Part shown: positions 1 to 11,118 of the stretch, piece after piece
Layout: the number at the start of each line of letters is the position of its first letter
Numbering within the stretch: position 1 is the stretch's first letter
Origin: Cyclaneusma minus
Lineage: Eukaryota > Ascomycota > Leotiomycetes > Marthamycetales > Marthamycetaceae
Reading direction: 5' to 3'
DNA: 64,000 nt
NCBI GenBank assembly: GCA_037179335.1
Contig: JAKZHN010000013.1
Coordinates: 744,001-808,000 of the forward strand
Notes under the pieces: model-generated
What the model saw: the letters and a program-made list of their open reading frames with translations, nothing else
What the model was told of the DNA's origin: nothing
Database searches by the model: none
Made by a program: the position numbers and the translations under genes

Positions 1-441
1 GCTGAATCTGGCGATGACGAGGACGAAGAACTCGGAGACGTCCATGTGAGAGAAAAGAGCCCCAAACATGCAGGCAAGCCACACCGAGGCTCGAAATTAG
101 GCACGGAGATGATGCGCACGAACAGTCACGGAAGCATTGTATCTAACTCATCGCAAACTTCGGGTGGGGATCCCATTATGGAAATTGTGCCTCCCGAGAC
201 TGTTGGCGAGGAGCAGCCGCCTGCTTCTGAGATCACGGGAGCCTCTTTAACTCCACCGGAGATATTCCAAACACCATCAGGAAAGGAATTAACGACTGTG
301 GACCTGCTTGAGACACCAAAAGCTCCCATCCAGTCGAGTCGATCTAGTCCAGACTCCTTGGGTGAGCCCACGCCCCGAGCTCCTTCATCATCAACGAATT
401 CTCCTGGCGACTACCTGAGCGTCTCGAAATCTCATCGCTGA
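1..441 (+). CDS. C-terminal fragment of unknown protein
   Basis: The frame is open from the first base of the window to a TGA at 439-441, so this is the 3' end of a gene that begins upstream. It encodes about 146 residues: an acidic start (ESGDDEDEELGD) followed by a Ser/Pro/Thr-rich, probably disordered tail with no fold I recognise. A GT donor-like site at 362 (gtgagc) would shift the reading frame near the end, but I see no convincing acceptor, so read-through to 441 is preferred. A short ORF at 629-853 could encode one hydrophobic segment (MLVFLLSFFVVLYVW), but I cannot link it to this gene by splicing. Function unknown. Confidence 0.5.
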   Translation, partial: AESGDDEDEELGDVHVREKSPKHAGKPHRGSKLGTEMMRTNSHGSIVSNSSQTSGGDPIMEIVPPETVGEEQPPASEITGASLTPPEIFQTPSGKELTTVDLLETPKAPIQSSRSSPDSLGEPTPRAPSSSTNSPGDYLSVSKSHR

Positions 442-2054
442 GGCTCGATGAATATGCAGAACTCGACACGAGACCAGTACGCTCCGGATAGCGCAGGACC
501 TTTCTCCCGGATCATTCTCCAGAACCATTGGATCAAAATATCTCTATTTGCGTTTCTCGTCTTTGGGTTCTCACAGCGCGGCGTTCCTGCTGGTGTTGTG
601 AAAGTACATAGTTTAGGGAAGTGGAAATTTGAAGACAGACCGCGGCGGCGAGTTTGAAAAGTCCCCTCTTTCTTCTTTCCCGAATCACATGCTTGTATTC
701 CTCTTGTCTTTTTTCGTGGTCCTTTATGTGTGGATGACGGCGTTCAGGGCGGCGTGGATTGGGGGGAGGAGGTCTGGCATTTCAAATCTGGCAAAAGCGG
801 CTCCAGGATCTTCACTGGAAGATGGCCAAAAGAGATTGCGGGATGGGATGTAAGAAGAGAGTAGCGATAAGCAAAGTCACAAATTTTTGAAGCCCGAGTT
901 TCAGATGCAGATGGGTGCTATGTGATCATCGGACCATGTCCGATATCATAAATGTTTTGCTTGTTACCTTACCATTGATATCACTGAATGGCAGAGTGCA
1001 GACCAAGGGTACCGGTGTGCCAGGAATTTCTCCATGAGCGAGCTGCAGTCTACATAGCTGTCTGATATCCAAACCTCGGCCCGGCATACGGTGTTTAACT
1101 TCAACATCACCCGAAATCACCACCTTGCATCGTGGCATGAGAAACAAATCAGATCATTCGTTCCCGACGTCTTGTCTGGAGATAAGCGCTGATTGGACCG
1201 GCATGCTCCTCCGGTGCTCTCAGCAGGCGACCGTGTACAAAAAGACGCCTATTCCCGTCAAGCCTCATGTCCTCGAGAGGTGTGCATTTTCGCTTTCCTT
1301 CCTCTCAAGCATGCCGATCGATCCATTCCATCTACGAACTGACTGGTCAAGACGAAAAGACCTGCCCGCAGCAATCGATACGTATCGCGAGTTTTATCTA
1401 CTCCTTGGGCAAAGCACCCACGCCTCCTCGTGCCCTCGCTGCACGGAATCACAACGACTACTGACTGCTTGCATCTATCGCAACCAGAACCACGACACGC
1501 GGGTTGCAACCGGGACGCCGTCGCCAACACGCGCAGCGTCCCATCAGCATCAAGCCAACGACCAGCTACCAGAATAAACAAGCGTTGGAAGCCCCGCCAA
1601 CCAACTACAGTTCGAAAAATTCACGGGATATCACATATTTCAGAGGTACTCGGGTCGGCACCGCCTGTCCGCCCAATACAGAAACAAAACAGAAAAACAC
1701 AATTTGCCCCGTCCAAAAGGTGCAAATCACAACGCCCTTCCGCCGGCCATGCAGTTCGTTGGAAATGGAAGAAATAGCCCCGACACTCTCTCTAATCGAA
1801 GGCGCCACGCTAATTCCCCCTTTCCGGAATGTCCAAAGAATCGACAACCCAAAATGTCTGTCTTGAAAGCCGCTTTGACGCCATGCTATGAACAGAAAGA
1901 TGCTTTTCTCCTATATGCTGATGGTGGGGCGATTCGTGTACTTCGCAAAAACAGAATTCCGATCGATATACAACGAAGAATCTTGCGTGTACATAGCAGC
2001 TCGAGGACCATATGCTTCGTGCATATGGTCAGTGGTCGAAATTCCTACGCCAAA
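442..2054. other. intergenic, no gene recognised
   Basis: It holds only short overlapping ORFs on both strands without domain-like sequence. It should contain the 3' UTR of the fragment at 1-441 and, at its right end, the 3' UTR of the SAM/HMG gene on the minus strand. Nothing else is supported. Confidence 0.5.
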
Positions 2055-4018
2055 TCATCGAGAAGACGACTGTCGGGCACTATCTCTATCGACCATTTCG
2101 CCAGCTTTTATCAGGGCACTGAGAGGGTCCATCCCAGTTGTTTCGATGGAGGGAAGAGGGGATTGCCACGCATCGCGTGATTGATTGGGTGGGAGACCAG
2201 ATGCTTGAGCATGAGGCGGGTATTGGCGGATGGGTGGGTTAGAAGATGACGAACTTGCGCTCATCGATCCTGTGCAATATTAGCGGACTGATCGGTCATA
2301 GGTGATAATTTTGGGGCCATGAAATCAAAAGCGAGCCCTGCAGGAATGAGTGACGAGAAGGATGGAAATTTGGAATACGTACCAGTTGGCGGTTGATACG
2401 ACTGATTGAGTGAAGACTGTGGCGATGGGAGCGGAGGCAGCTTTTTCTCATACGAACCCTGGGAAGCGTATGGAACTGGGCGTTCGTGAGGCGGCTCAAG
2501 TGGTGTTCGAGGAGTCATATAGAAAGAGCTTGTGCTAGCCGACGACCCAGTCGATTTGCCAGAGGTGGATTCCGAGGTCAACAAGGGCGGCGGGAAAAAC
2601 GACTGGTGAGAGCGTTGTGGGTTTTGCGACAGATTTTGCTGCGGTAGATACGGCGGATAGTTGACAGGATCGGTTGACATGGGACTCGCCCGATCACCAA
2701 GCTGCACAATGCTCGGTAGCTGCGGAGGTAGGTGCTGGTAAGACGTCCTCTCCATATCTCGTCGATCTTGGTCACGAGTGGCCTCTCGCCAGGGCATGGG
2801 GTGTTGGCTCGGCGGGAATTTTGCCTCTCGATAACTACCATAATTGGCTGGCGGAGCGGGATCTTGCGGTCTCACTGACAGATTTCCTGTAGTGGCAGGC
2901 GAAAGGTTCTGCACGCCTACCGTTGAAACAGGGGGCGAATTCCCAGGCCATGAACCCATCGTCGACCCGATGCTTTCTACTCGAACGCGACTTGATGGAG
3001 TTTCTGCTCCCTGAGTGCTGGCGCCACTGCTACCGGTACTGGTGGTACTGATTTGATTCTCCAGCTTCGGCCGTTTCGGTTCCACTAGAATGGTCAGCGA
3101 TTCCAACGAAGCCATTCTAGACCCCTATTAAGTCCCACGCAAATTTCATTCTTACCTTGCTGCTGTTTGGCCTGTTTCTCTTTAAATTCGGCCAGATAAG
3201 CACAGTATTGCTTATAATTCTCTGTTTTCTTATACTCTGCAAGCTCCGCGTTGTATCTTTCTTTGGCGCTGAATGCCTGCGATTCGAACGGCTCCTTGTC
3301 TTCTGGGGCCAAATTCTGCCAGTTCTCTCCTACCAGCTTCGCTATCTCCGTGAATGAGAGATGTCTTCCTTTCAAGTCCTCGCGCATTTCTAGCCCGTTC
3401 GTCAGCCTTGGAAAGCAATGACCATCAAGATGGAACGCAGGAAGAACTTACTATTGGAGAAAATGACATACGCCGATGGTGGTCGCTCGGGCGCATTCTC
3501 GTCAGCCTACGCTAACATGTTAGCTGTTTATCGCGGTATAGAGTCAGGAGAAGCTGTGCGGCGCATACCTTGGGATGTCGCCGATATTTTCGCTTGCCTC
3601 CATGAGTACCAACCACAGACTCCTTGCTGTCGTTCTTTTGTGCGGCAGATCTTCGTTCCTCCGATTGTCTTTCGTCGCTGGGGGTATTGCGGGAGGGCGA
3701 CGCAAGTGCGACGTCGGACGAAAGGCCTCGATAGTTGGCAATCCTCCGCTGGAGTTTCTGTTCACAGTCAAAATCTGGTAATAACCAGGAGCGAAAAGAA
3801 CGTCATTTTCACATACACGTCGATGGCCGAGCTTTACGCCTAAAGCATCACTATTTTGCACATGTCAGCGTTGAATTAGAGTGGAAGGCGCGCGCAACGC
3901 ACAAATCAGACTCGGTAATGTCGAGTATGGTTTCCCATGTGTCGAAGCCTTGCTCCACGAAGATATCGTGGTACTGAGAGATGCCCAGCTCCGCGAATAT
4001 CTCGCCCAGGTCAGTCAT
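2055..4018 (-). CDS. SAM-domain and HMG-box DNA-binding protein
   Basis: Seven exons (4018-3903, 3850-3817, 3757-3569, 3506-3452, 3389-3156, 3084-2383, 2269-2055) join in frame to a 514-residue protein. Residues 1-70 form a SAM domain (MTDLGEIFAELGISQYHDIF, then DALGVKLGHRR). A basic KRKYRRHPK stretch leads into an HMG box at about residues 115-195 (ERPPSAYVIFSN, then SFTEIAKLVGENWQ). The rest is a Pro/Ser/Gln-rich tail ending near TTGMDPLSALIKAGEMVDR. HMG boxes of this type bind and bend DNA, so a nuclear chromatin or transcription role is expected; the SAM domain suggests self-association or partner binding. The start is the first Met before the SAM motif. Acceptors were chosen by CTGAC/CTAAT branch sites and preserved frame. 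The target genes cannot be read from the sequence. Confidence 0.85.
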
Positions 4019-6593
4019 ACAGTAGGTTTATGTCTGGAGCAGTGTCCAGAAACGGGAGCGGTTGCGCTGTTCGACACGCGGTCTCTGTCTCCGGCAGTGT
4101 TATGCCTATAGGCCCTATACGGGTCAGGTCTTTCTAGAAAGAGCTCGGAAACAACCATGAACTGTTTCGATCTATTTTACGGGCGCCGCTCCGGGCGCCG
4201 TGAAGTATCGGTTTTGTCGACCGGTTGCCCTGGCATCAGCGTCTCCAGGCTGATCTCTCAGACCAAAATGCCGCTCTCGGGTCGGTCGAGTAATGGATTG
4301 CAAGGTTGTGAGCACTCATAGCATGGCGCTGACCTTTCGGCGGGGTTCGCGCTCCGGATGCAGACGACGAGGTGGCAGATGAATCAATCGATGTCGAACG
4401 GGAAGAACGTCTGCGCAATGAGTAGCTCTCACTGGTGGTAAATAGTCGGTGAGAAAGACAGGAGCTAGGAAGACGGGTAGGCAATAGACGGTCGATCTCA
4501 ATACTTTAGAACGACAGGCGAAGTCTGTTCCGACAGAGCAGTGTGGGGTCGGCGTTGAGAATTGGGAGTCGACTTCTCGCTCGTAGATGCCGGCTTGACG
4601 TGGTTGTGGTACTGGGAGTCTAAGTTGGGGACAATGGAAAACAGAGCTTGTCTGGGCAATTGCGGCGGCCACCGGGCGATACCAGGTGGAGCGCAATGAT
4701 AAAATAGCTGGTCGTAGCCAATGGGCGGACAGCGGCAGCAGGATCGATCTCGATGATATATCGGGGCGTGCTGCTTCGGATCGAGGATGCGCGGTGTGTT
4801 GCTCGAGCCTCGACGGTTTTCTAGCCAACACTTCGTCGAGGGATACTGGATAGAATGGCTCGCAGATTAACTGTAGAGCAGCAGCAGCGGGCTACGGGGT
4901 AGTAAGTTGACGTTGTTGCAGGGCGGAGTGTGGAAGATCTGCTCTATTCTGCTTGCTGCGGTCTAGCCGGGAGCTTGGAGAATGAGAGTCCGAGGGGCAG
5001 CGAAGAGAGAAGAAGAACAGAAATGCCGGCGGCTTAGTTGAGAAGATATTTTAGGCGTCCTCGTTGCTTGTGCCTGTGGGGGAGATTCTTCTTGTGCGCA
5101 GAAACGGCGCGGGCCAACAGAGAGGCAGCGTGAGGGAGTGGATTTGGGAGCGAGAGAGCGACCGTTCGAGGGTTCGAGGGTTGTCGAGCTGGCGAAAAAG
5201 CACAGAGGCTGCTGCACTCTGCGAGATGACATGATGCGCGCGACTCGCCAAAGACGCTTGAAGTGCTTCTAGAATGCCCTCGGAAGGCTGCTCCAAAATG
5301 CCCGCCGCGACCAGAGTGCCCCGTGTTGAAATGCGGTGGAAGGATTATCGAGCTACTAAGTATATAAAGTCAAGACCCCGGCTGGGCGGAGGCAAGCTCC
5401 GAGGCCGCGATGCCTGTCTTGAATGGGCTTTTGCATCGGCGATGAGGCGCACAAACAATCTCGTCGCCCACAATTCTGATAATCCTCGACTGGAGCGTCC
5501 AACATTTGAAGCACCTCGCGGATGACGCGAGCCCGCGCCTGGGCGCAGCGGGGCGCCGATGCAGAACAAGAAGCTCGATCTGCCACACGCCCGCCGGGTC
5601 CCAGCATGACGGAGCCACGGCGCTGCTTGTAGCGCCGCTGCGAAGCTCTTCTTCCATATTTTCTTCCATGGAAAACGTCCCGCTCTCCGTATTATACGCT
5701 TCAGTCACGGCACGGCCCACTGGGGACGAGTACATGCAGCTGGCCGCCGAAGTGCAGGTGTTGTAGCAGAGTATCGCCTTCTAGCAAAGTCGATGCCCGA
5801 TCCGAAGCGCAATCTGTAAATCGAAGAATGGCAAGTCCCTGGACCCTCCCCAGGCCGCACTACTTGACTTTGCCTGACTCGCCAAACAGCAGTGGTCCAT
5901 GTCGCGTGTGGAAGGCAAAAGCAGGCCACAATTGACTTCCCAAGTGCCGCAGATGTCTTTCCTGCCAGATTCTCGTAGATGCCAAAGCTGCATGGGCAGA
6001 GCAGCTACACGTGTGTGCCGTCGAACTTTGTCGTAGGATGGAAGGCAGAGAGAATGCTTGGTCCTGACGAGCTTCTCGGAAGAAGAAAGTCAAAGGCGAG
6101 GCAGGTCGCCTGCACCTTGGCGTCCAGAGTGCCCCAGAGCGCCAGCACTCAAGATTTATTAATATGATAGCGCTTTCCCGTCTTTAGTCGATCAATGATA
6201 TATCTAGGCGGGTTGTCGGTACTCAGCTTCCAGTTTGATAGCAGGAAAGAGCTTCGATATCGAGCGCAGAACAATTCGAATGCTATTGAAAGTCGAGCAA
6301 TCTTAAGTGCCTAACAAGAGATATCTGGTGTCCGCGAATGCCATCCTGACGGTGGACAGGATTCCGAAATGCCCATGCTGCCGTCGTACCATTGATCGAC
6401 AATTGAAGGTGCCATGACACGCGCGCCTTGTCGGCATCCCATCTGCGCCCACGGACATGTGCCTTCTGAAGCATCGTTCATGCTCCCCCTCGTCCTCGTC
6501 ATACGCCAGCAGCGACCTCCACCATCCGAGCAGCCCTAACTCTATCTCTCACGCCTCCCGAGCACGCCAATTGGCCGAGTCCCGACTTTCGTA
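4019..6593. other. intergenic, probable 5' region of the SAM/HMG gene
   Basis: About 2.6 kb with no recognisable coding region. A 171-codon minus-strand ORF at 4316-4831 has compositionally biased, non-domain sequence and probably lies in the promoter or leader of the SAM/HMG gene. No repeat array or RNA gene was seen. Confidence 0.45.
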
Positions 6594-7281
6594 ATGGCAT
6601 CGGCAAACGAAGAGTCCCATGGTGCGGATGGGCAATGCAGCGGAGCTCCCACAGATTCCGATCTGGCCCAGGCAAGTCGACCTCTTCCGTGCATGGCATT
6701 CCACGAGGAGGCCATTCTGATGGCTGTTGCGTGCCCCTGCATGCTGTCCGCTGCCTCTTGCCAAGCACATTCGTCGCTAACTCGTTCTTGATGAACCCTT
6801 TCAGGCTTTCAAAGATATTGCAAAGTACGCACTTTCTTTCCTGTCGCTCTCCACCATCTATCTACTCTCAAGCAAGCGCCTTAGACTTTCTCGGGATCCA
6901 TGAAACCAAAGGGAAGCCATGTTTCAGCCTTGCCCGGCCTTCCAAGTTCATGAAAGTCTTCGACGTCGACGTCCGTGCAAGGCTGCCTAATTTTCTCTTC
7001 CCACCAACAACGTCCTGGCTTTCTTTTCCCTTCCATTTCCCTTTTGCTCTTTCATTGCCAACTCCGAACCCCCGGCACCATCTAGCCTGCTCGCAGAAAA
7101 TAACGGAAATTCGATAGGGGCGAGAAGACGGCACAGGCGCTTGAGGCCAGTCTCACGAGTCTGGAACAGAAGCTCGACGACTTGCTTGCCAGCTTCGAGG
7201 CCAAGGACCGTGGAGATGCGTCGACCGAGTCGGCTCCTGACTCTGGTAGTGCTTCAGACAAAGCTGGAAAAGGCCAGTAGC
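6594..7281 (+). CDS. small coiled-coil protein with a GC-AG intron
   Basis: Three exons (6594-6671, 6805-6824, 7118-7281) join to a protein of about 86 residues. Exon 1 gives an acidic N-terminus ending in DSDLAQ, the 20-nt exon 2 gives AFKDIA, and exon 3 gives the heptad-like helix EKTAQALEASLTSLEQKLDD followed by LLASFEAKDR and a Ser/Asp-rich tail. Intron 1 starts with GCAAGT instead of GT and ends TTTCAG. Intron 2 (293 nt) starts GTACGC and ends GATAG after a TAAC branch-like site. The in-frame joining of a micro-exon and the regular coiled coil support a real gene. I recall small conserved Pezizomycotina proteins of this look but cannot name a function. The long second intron may hide another exon. 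Confidence 0.6.
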
Positions 7282-7573
7282 GTGGCATCAAGACATGAGC
7301 GTTGAAAAAACTGCATTACTGTTCTGCCTTGTGTCGATTTACTCCGGGTACTACGCCTCGCGCTTATTGGAAATAGTCCCAATATTCACTTACACTACAA
7401 TCACCGGACAGCAAATTGTACTTTCTCCTGGCAAGATCTTCACTTCAACTTGAGATACCCGTGTTTTATTCTATATACTAAATTCACTATTCCTATATAT
7501 ACATGATCGGAATCCAAGCGGCATATACAGTGCCCTTCAAAAGCTGCTCTCCAACCTCTCCCTTCATGCCAGC

Positions 7574-8987
7574 TCAGAGTCTCTCATCCCAGATTACGCA
7601 AACGACCTGCCCCTCGATATCAATCTCAGCCACAAAGTCTCCCAGCTTTCCCGTCTCAACATCGCGCTTCTTCAGCACAACCCTGGCATCGTTCTGCAAG
7701 CCCACTGCCAACAAGTCTCCCTCCCTGTTCACACTGAGCTGTCTCGGGAAGGCGCCTCCCGCAGGCGCTATTTCCAGGAACTCCAGCAATCCCGTAGCAT
7801 GGTCGATCTTGAAGGTGCTCAGCGTATCCGACACGATCTCCGTCGAGTTCGCGGGATCGAAGTTTGGGATCGAGAACGAAGAAGTGTTGCGCACAGATGC
7901 AATCAAGTAGTTGTTGTCGGGCGAAATCAGCAATTCCGCGGATCCGGCGCTGGATGGGAGGGTGAGGTTGCCGTAGGGTTGGGTGGCGAGAATCTGCGAG
8001 AAAGTGAGAGTCTTGTTGGCGTTGTAGGTCACCTCGTATCCCAGAAGCGTGTTCACCAGTTCTGTGAGGATGTATAAGTAGGTCGTGTTGGTGGCTGGGT
8101 TTTTGTAGAAGGTGCCGTGGCGGGGTCCGCTGCCGGGGGTCATGTTCAGAGAGGGGTTGGCGGTGAGCAGGGAGGTTGCTGGGTCGAAGCTGAAGACGCG
8201 CACTTGGTCGGCGCCGAGATCAGGTACGAAGACGTAGGCGCCGGTTGGGTCGATGAAGGCTTCGTGGGGGTGAGGTGCGTCTTGGCGGGAGGCATTGGGG
8301 CCTGGGGCGGGCATAGTGTGGTTGAATGTTTCAAGTCCGTTGAGGCGCGAGGGGGAGGTTATGTTGAAGGTACTGAGGGCGCTGCTTGAGCTGTGTACGG
8401 AGTGAAGCGTTAGTTGTTGAGGTCTTATCATAGAGCAACCGGCATGGGGTTTGGTGATTTGTATCACTCTGATAGTTTGACAGGACGATTTTCGACCAAC
8501 TTGGCTTACTGCCACTGTCTCAGAGTCTTATGTCGTATCGAGAAGAGTGATGCGGAAACAAAGGCCTTGATATTGATATATATGAAAGTAAACAGAGATG
8601 GAGCAACACGACTTACTATTGGGCGACAGCCAAAGCCTTGCCATCGTTGATAACAACAGAGCTCACGCCTCCAGGAAGTGTAGTGACCTGGTCCAAGAGC
8701 ACAAGAGATCCATTCGCCGTGGTTTGGAAAGTTGCCACAACAGCATCTGGTGTTTCAAGCCCCTCATCCGCGCAGTACAGAATTCCTGTCTTCTCATCGA
8801 GTGTCAACCACGAGGGGCTCGTCCCGCAGCCGGATGCATTTGCCACGGGAGTAAGCGTGTAGTCTCCGCAATCGTTTTGCTCAAGGGAAAGGGTAGTGAT
8901 GATTCCCGAGTAGGAGGCGACGTAAAGGAAAGTGGCGGAACAACGAACGGCTGCGGTGAGCAGCAACCAAGAAGTATACGAACGCAT
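7574..8987 (-). CDS. secreted lactonase-like seven-bladed beta-propeller protein
   Basis: Two exons (8987-8617 and 8390-7574) separated by a 226-nt intron encode 395 residues. The N-terminus is a signal peptide (MRSYTSWLLLTAAVRCSATF), so export is likely. The body shows lactonase/carboxymuconate-cyclase-type propeller repeats: GTSPSWLTLDEKTGILYC, DPTGAYVFVPDLGADQVRVF, PGSGPRHGTFY, and GAFPRQLSVNREGDLLAVG. Relatives include 6-phosphogluconolactonase and muconate cyclase, but most secreted fungal members have no proven substrate. The start was placed at the Met that opens the signal peptide; an upstream in-frame Met would give an unlikely extension. Several N-glycosylation sequons (NGS, NIT, NHT) fit secretion. 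Enzymatic activity is unproven. Confidence 0.85.
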
Positions 8988-10277
8988 AGCGGCTATCTTG
9001 ACGCCTGTGAGCGAATGGAAAAGTATGAAGAACAGAAGAATTGGAGAAAGGGCAGGATACAAGTTGTCCACAGAGAGTGGACGGCGAGGAGGAATAATAA
9101 ATGCAGAGGCGGGGACCACCGCAATGCAGTGCTCCAACTACTGGGCACCAAGGCCGGGATAATCAAAGGTCTGCTCAACATGACAACGCTTGGAAAGTGG
9201 CCGAGCATCACTCTGCAGCCAGTGAACAGAGCAAGCAGGCGCGCGGGATAATATCTCCTGAAGATGAAGGCGACTTGGCCGGCTCCTTTTCTGACGCCCA
9301 GGGTGAGAAATACCCGCCGCCAAGCGCTTGGTTACATTGGCAGGCATTTTGAGAAGAGAGAGCGACGAAGCTGCCATACTTACGAGATAGGAGGGGCCCG
9401 GGAAGAGGACACATGACCCTCCTCTTCCCTGCGAATAGCCTCCCTTGGATAGGGTACCATACATCATACTGATGTGTGCTTGCGTCAACTTGCTTCGTGC
9501 TTGTTTAGAGCAGAGTAAGGGCTGGGGAAATGAGGGGAAGCTGCCGAGCTTCGGCCCGTGTTGGCTGCCATCGACTCTAACTGCAACCGGATCTTGAGCC
9601 CAAACAAATTGTCGAGATGTCGATAATACAGCCTGTTTTAAACAGCCGTCGTTGTAGCTGCAGCCTTCCATTATCAACTGGGTGCCGTTATATTAGCAGA
9701 GAAGTTCTCGCACATACAAATGCCCTGATCAATGACAAGCCCTGGCTCATTAGCTGGTATATTAATAAGATACTATGGTTATTCACTGTATCTCTGAGTA
9801 GTACGCTTCACTCTCGCTGTTCCTACTCCTGTGTAACAAGTTGAAAATCTGCAGCATGATACATCTAGTAGTATCTACGAAACAAGCAGACCTCCTTGTT
9901 GTCCACGGAAGAGCCAAAGCTTTCTTCAGTCTCAAATCCCAGCGGCCGTGTGCCGAGACAACCCAGGAACTTCCCAAGTTTTCCATTCATCGAACAAAGC
10001 ATTGTCTCAACACCAAAACAAACACAGATCCAAAACACCTGATCAACACCTTCAACAGCTGCTATGCCCTTCTTCCCTTTCCAACTCATCATTTCTTTGA
10101 ACTTCAGCCATATATCCCCCCAATCCCTTCCACAATGCTAACACTCATCCGATTCCCTCCCAACCCCCATCACAAACCAAAATACACAAAAAGCATCTAC
10201 ATTATCTAACAACCACCCCACTCCCCCATCCACATCCACCAGCCCACCTCCCACTTCCCGAGTCCCGACAACAACAA
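8988..10277. other. intergenic, no gene recognised
   Basis: Promoter side of the propeller gene (-) and of the small Cys/His gene (+). Short ORFs here show no domain signal. The stretch before 10278 is C/A-rich (many CCA, CAAC and AACA runs), as is common for fungal 5' leaders. Confidence 0.4.
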
Positions 10278-10559
10278 ATGTGCATCCGCAAACACATCAT
10301 CTTCACCCAATGCGGCCACAGCAGCTGGGGCCCCCGAGTCCGCGCCTGTCCAAACCAGATGCTTTATGAGGACTGCCTAGCTCGCAACGAGTGCCAGATC
10401 ATGACCCGCCATGCGATGCAGACCGTCAGGATTCATCGACCGTGTCCTATGTGCAAGCACAAGAGACAGAGGCTCAGCTCGACTATGGACAGGGTGAGGG
10501 AGAGGATGAAGGGATTACAGGACACCATTGGAAGGATGCGCGTCGAGAAGATGCACTGA
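10278..10559 (+). CDS. small Cys/His-containing hypothetical protein
   Basis: A single-exon ORF of 93 residues starting with ATG after an A/C-rich leader. It begins MCIRKHIIFTQCGHSSWGPR and has later cysteines at ACPNQ, EDCLARNEC and RPCPMCKHKRQR. The CxxCGH-like N-terminus, spaced Cys/His residues and basic segment resemble small fungal proteins with a possible zinc-binding fold. The C-terminus is a charged helix (MDRVRERMKGLQDTIGRM). No signal peptide or membrane segment. I do not recognise a named family; metal binding is inference. Confidence 0.5.
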   Translation: MCIRKHIIFTQCGHSSWGPRVRACPNQMLYEDCLARNECQIMTRHAMQTVRIHRPCPMCKHKRQRLSSTMDRVRERMKGLQDTIGRMRVEKMH

Positions 10560-11118
10560 TGGTGCTGGGTATGGAATGAGGAACGGCTCGCATGTGCAAA
10601 GCACGGAACCAGGCTGGTTTGAGGATACCAGCGACTGTGGGAGTTGAACGGAGAACGAGATCACTTGCGAATTAAGGTGGGAGGAAAGATGTCCCTGTAC
10701 CAGGTTGTGCCAAACCATCATGGTCATCACAAGCTACTAATTTTGAAAATCGTTCGGAATGTCCCAAATAAAAAAGGGGTGGAACAATCCAAATGATTGT
10801 GAGCGTACAGTCTCTTTTCTCAAGTCACCGTAGATGAAAACACTGCATCATCTTGCCCTAGGTAGACAACGACCAGGAAGAGTTGCTCAAGTCAATTCAT
10901 AGGGCTAACCAGTACCAAGGAAAGATACCACAACGAACTTAAAACTTGGCGGGACTTCAGCTTTCCACCACCCACGCCCGAGCACCGTCAAGCCACCTCT
11001 CAAAGGTGCCTGGCCCTTCTTCCGATATCCGTGAAATATCAGCGTAACGCGCGGGGGCAATCGTTGCTCGTGGCAGTGTGTACCGGATGTTCAATAAAGC
11101 TGCTCGTTAAGAGTTCTT
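10560..11118. other. 3' flank between the small Cys/His gene and pyruvate carboxylase
   Basis: A convergent gene end: 3' UTRs of the plus-strand small gene and the minus-strand pyruvate carboxylase. No ORF or repeat worth calling. Confidence 0.4.

Noticed and set aside
4316..4831. 171-codon minus-strand ORF
   Set aside because: Arg/Pro/Ser-rich with no domain, in the likely leader or promoter of the SAM/HMG gene.
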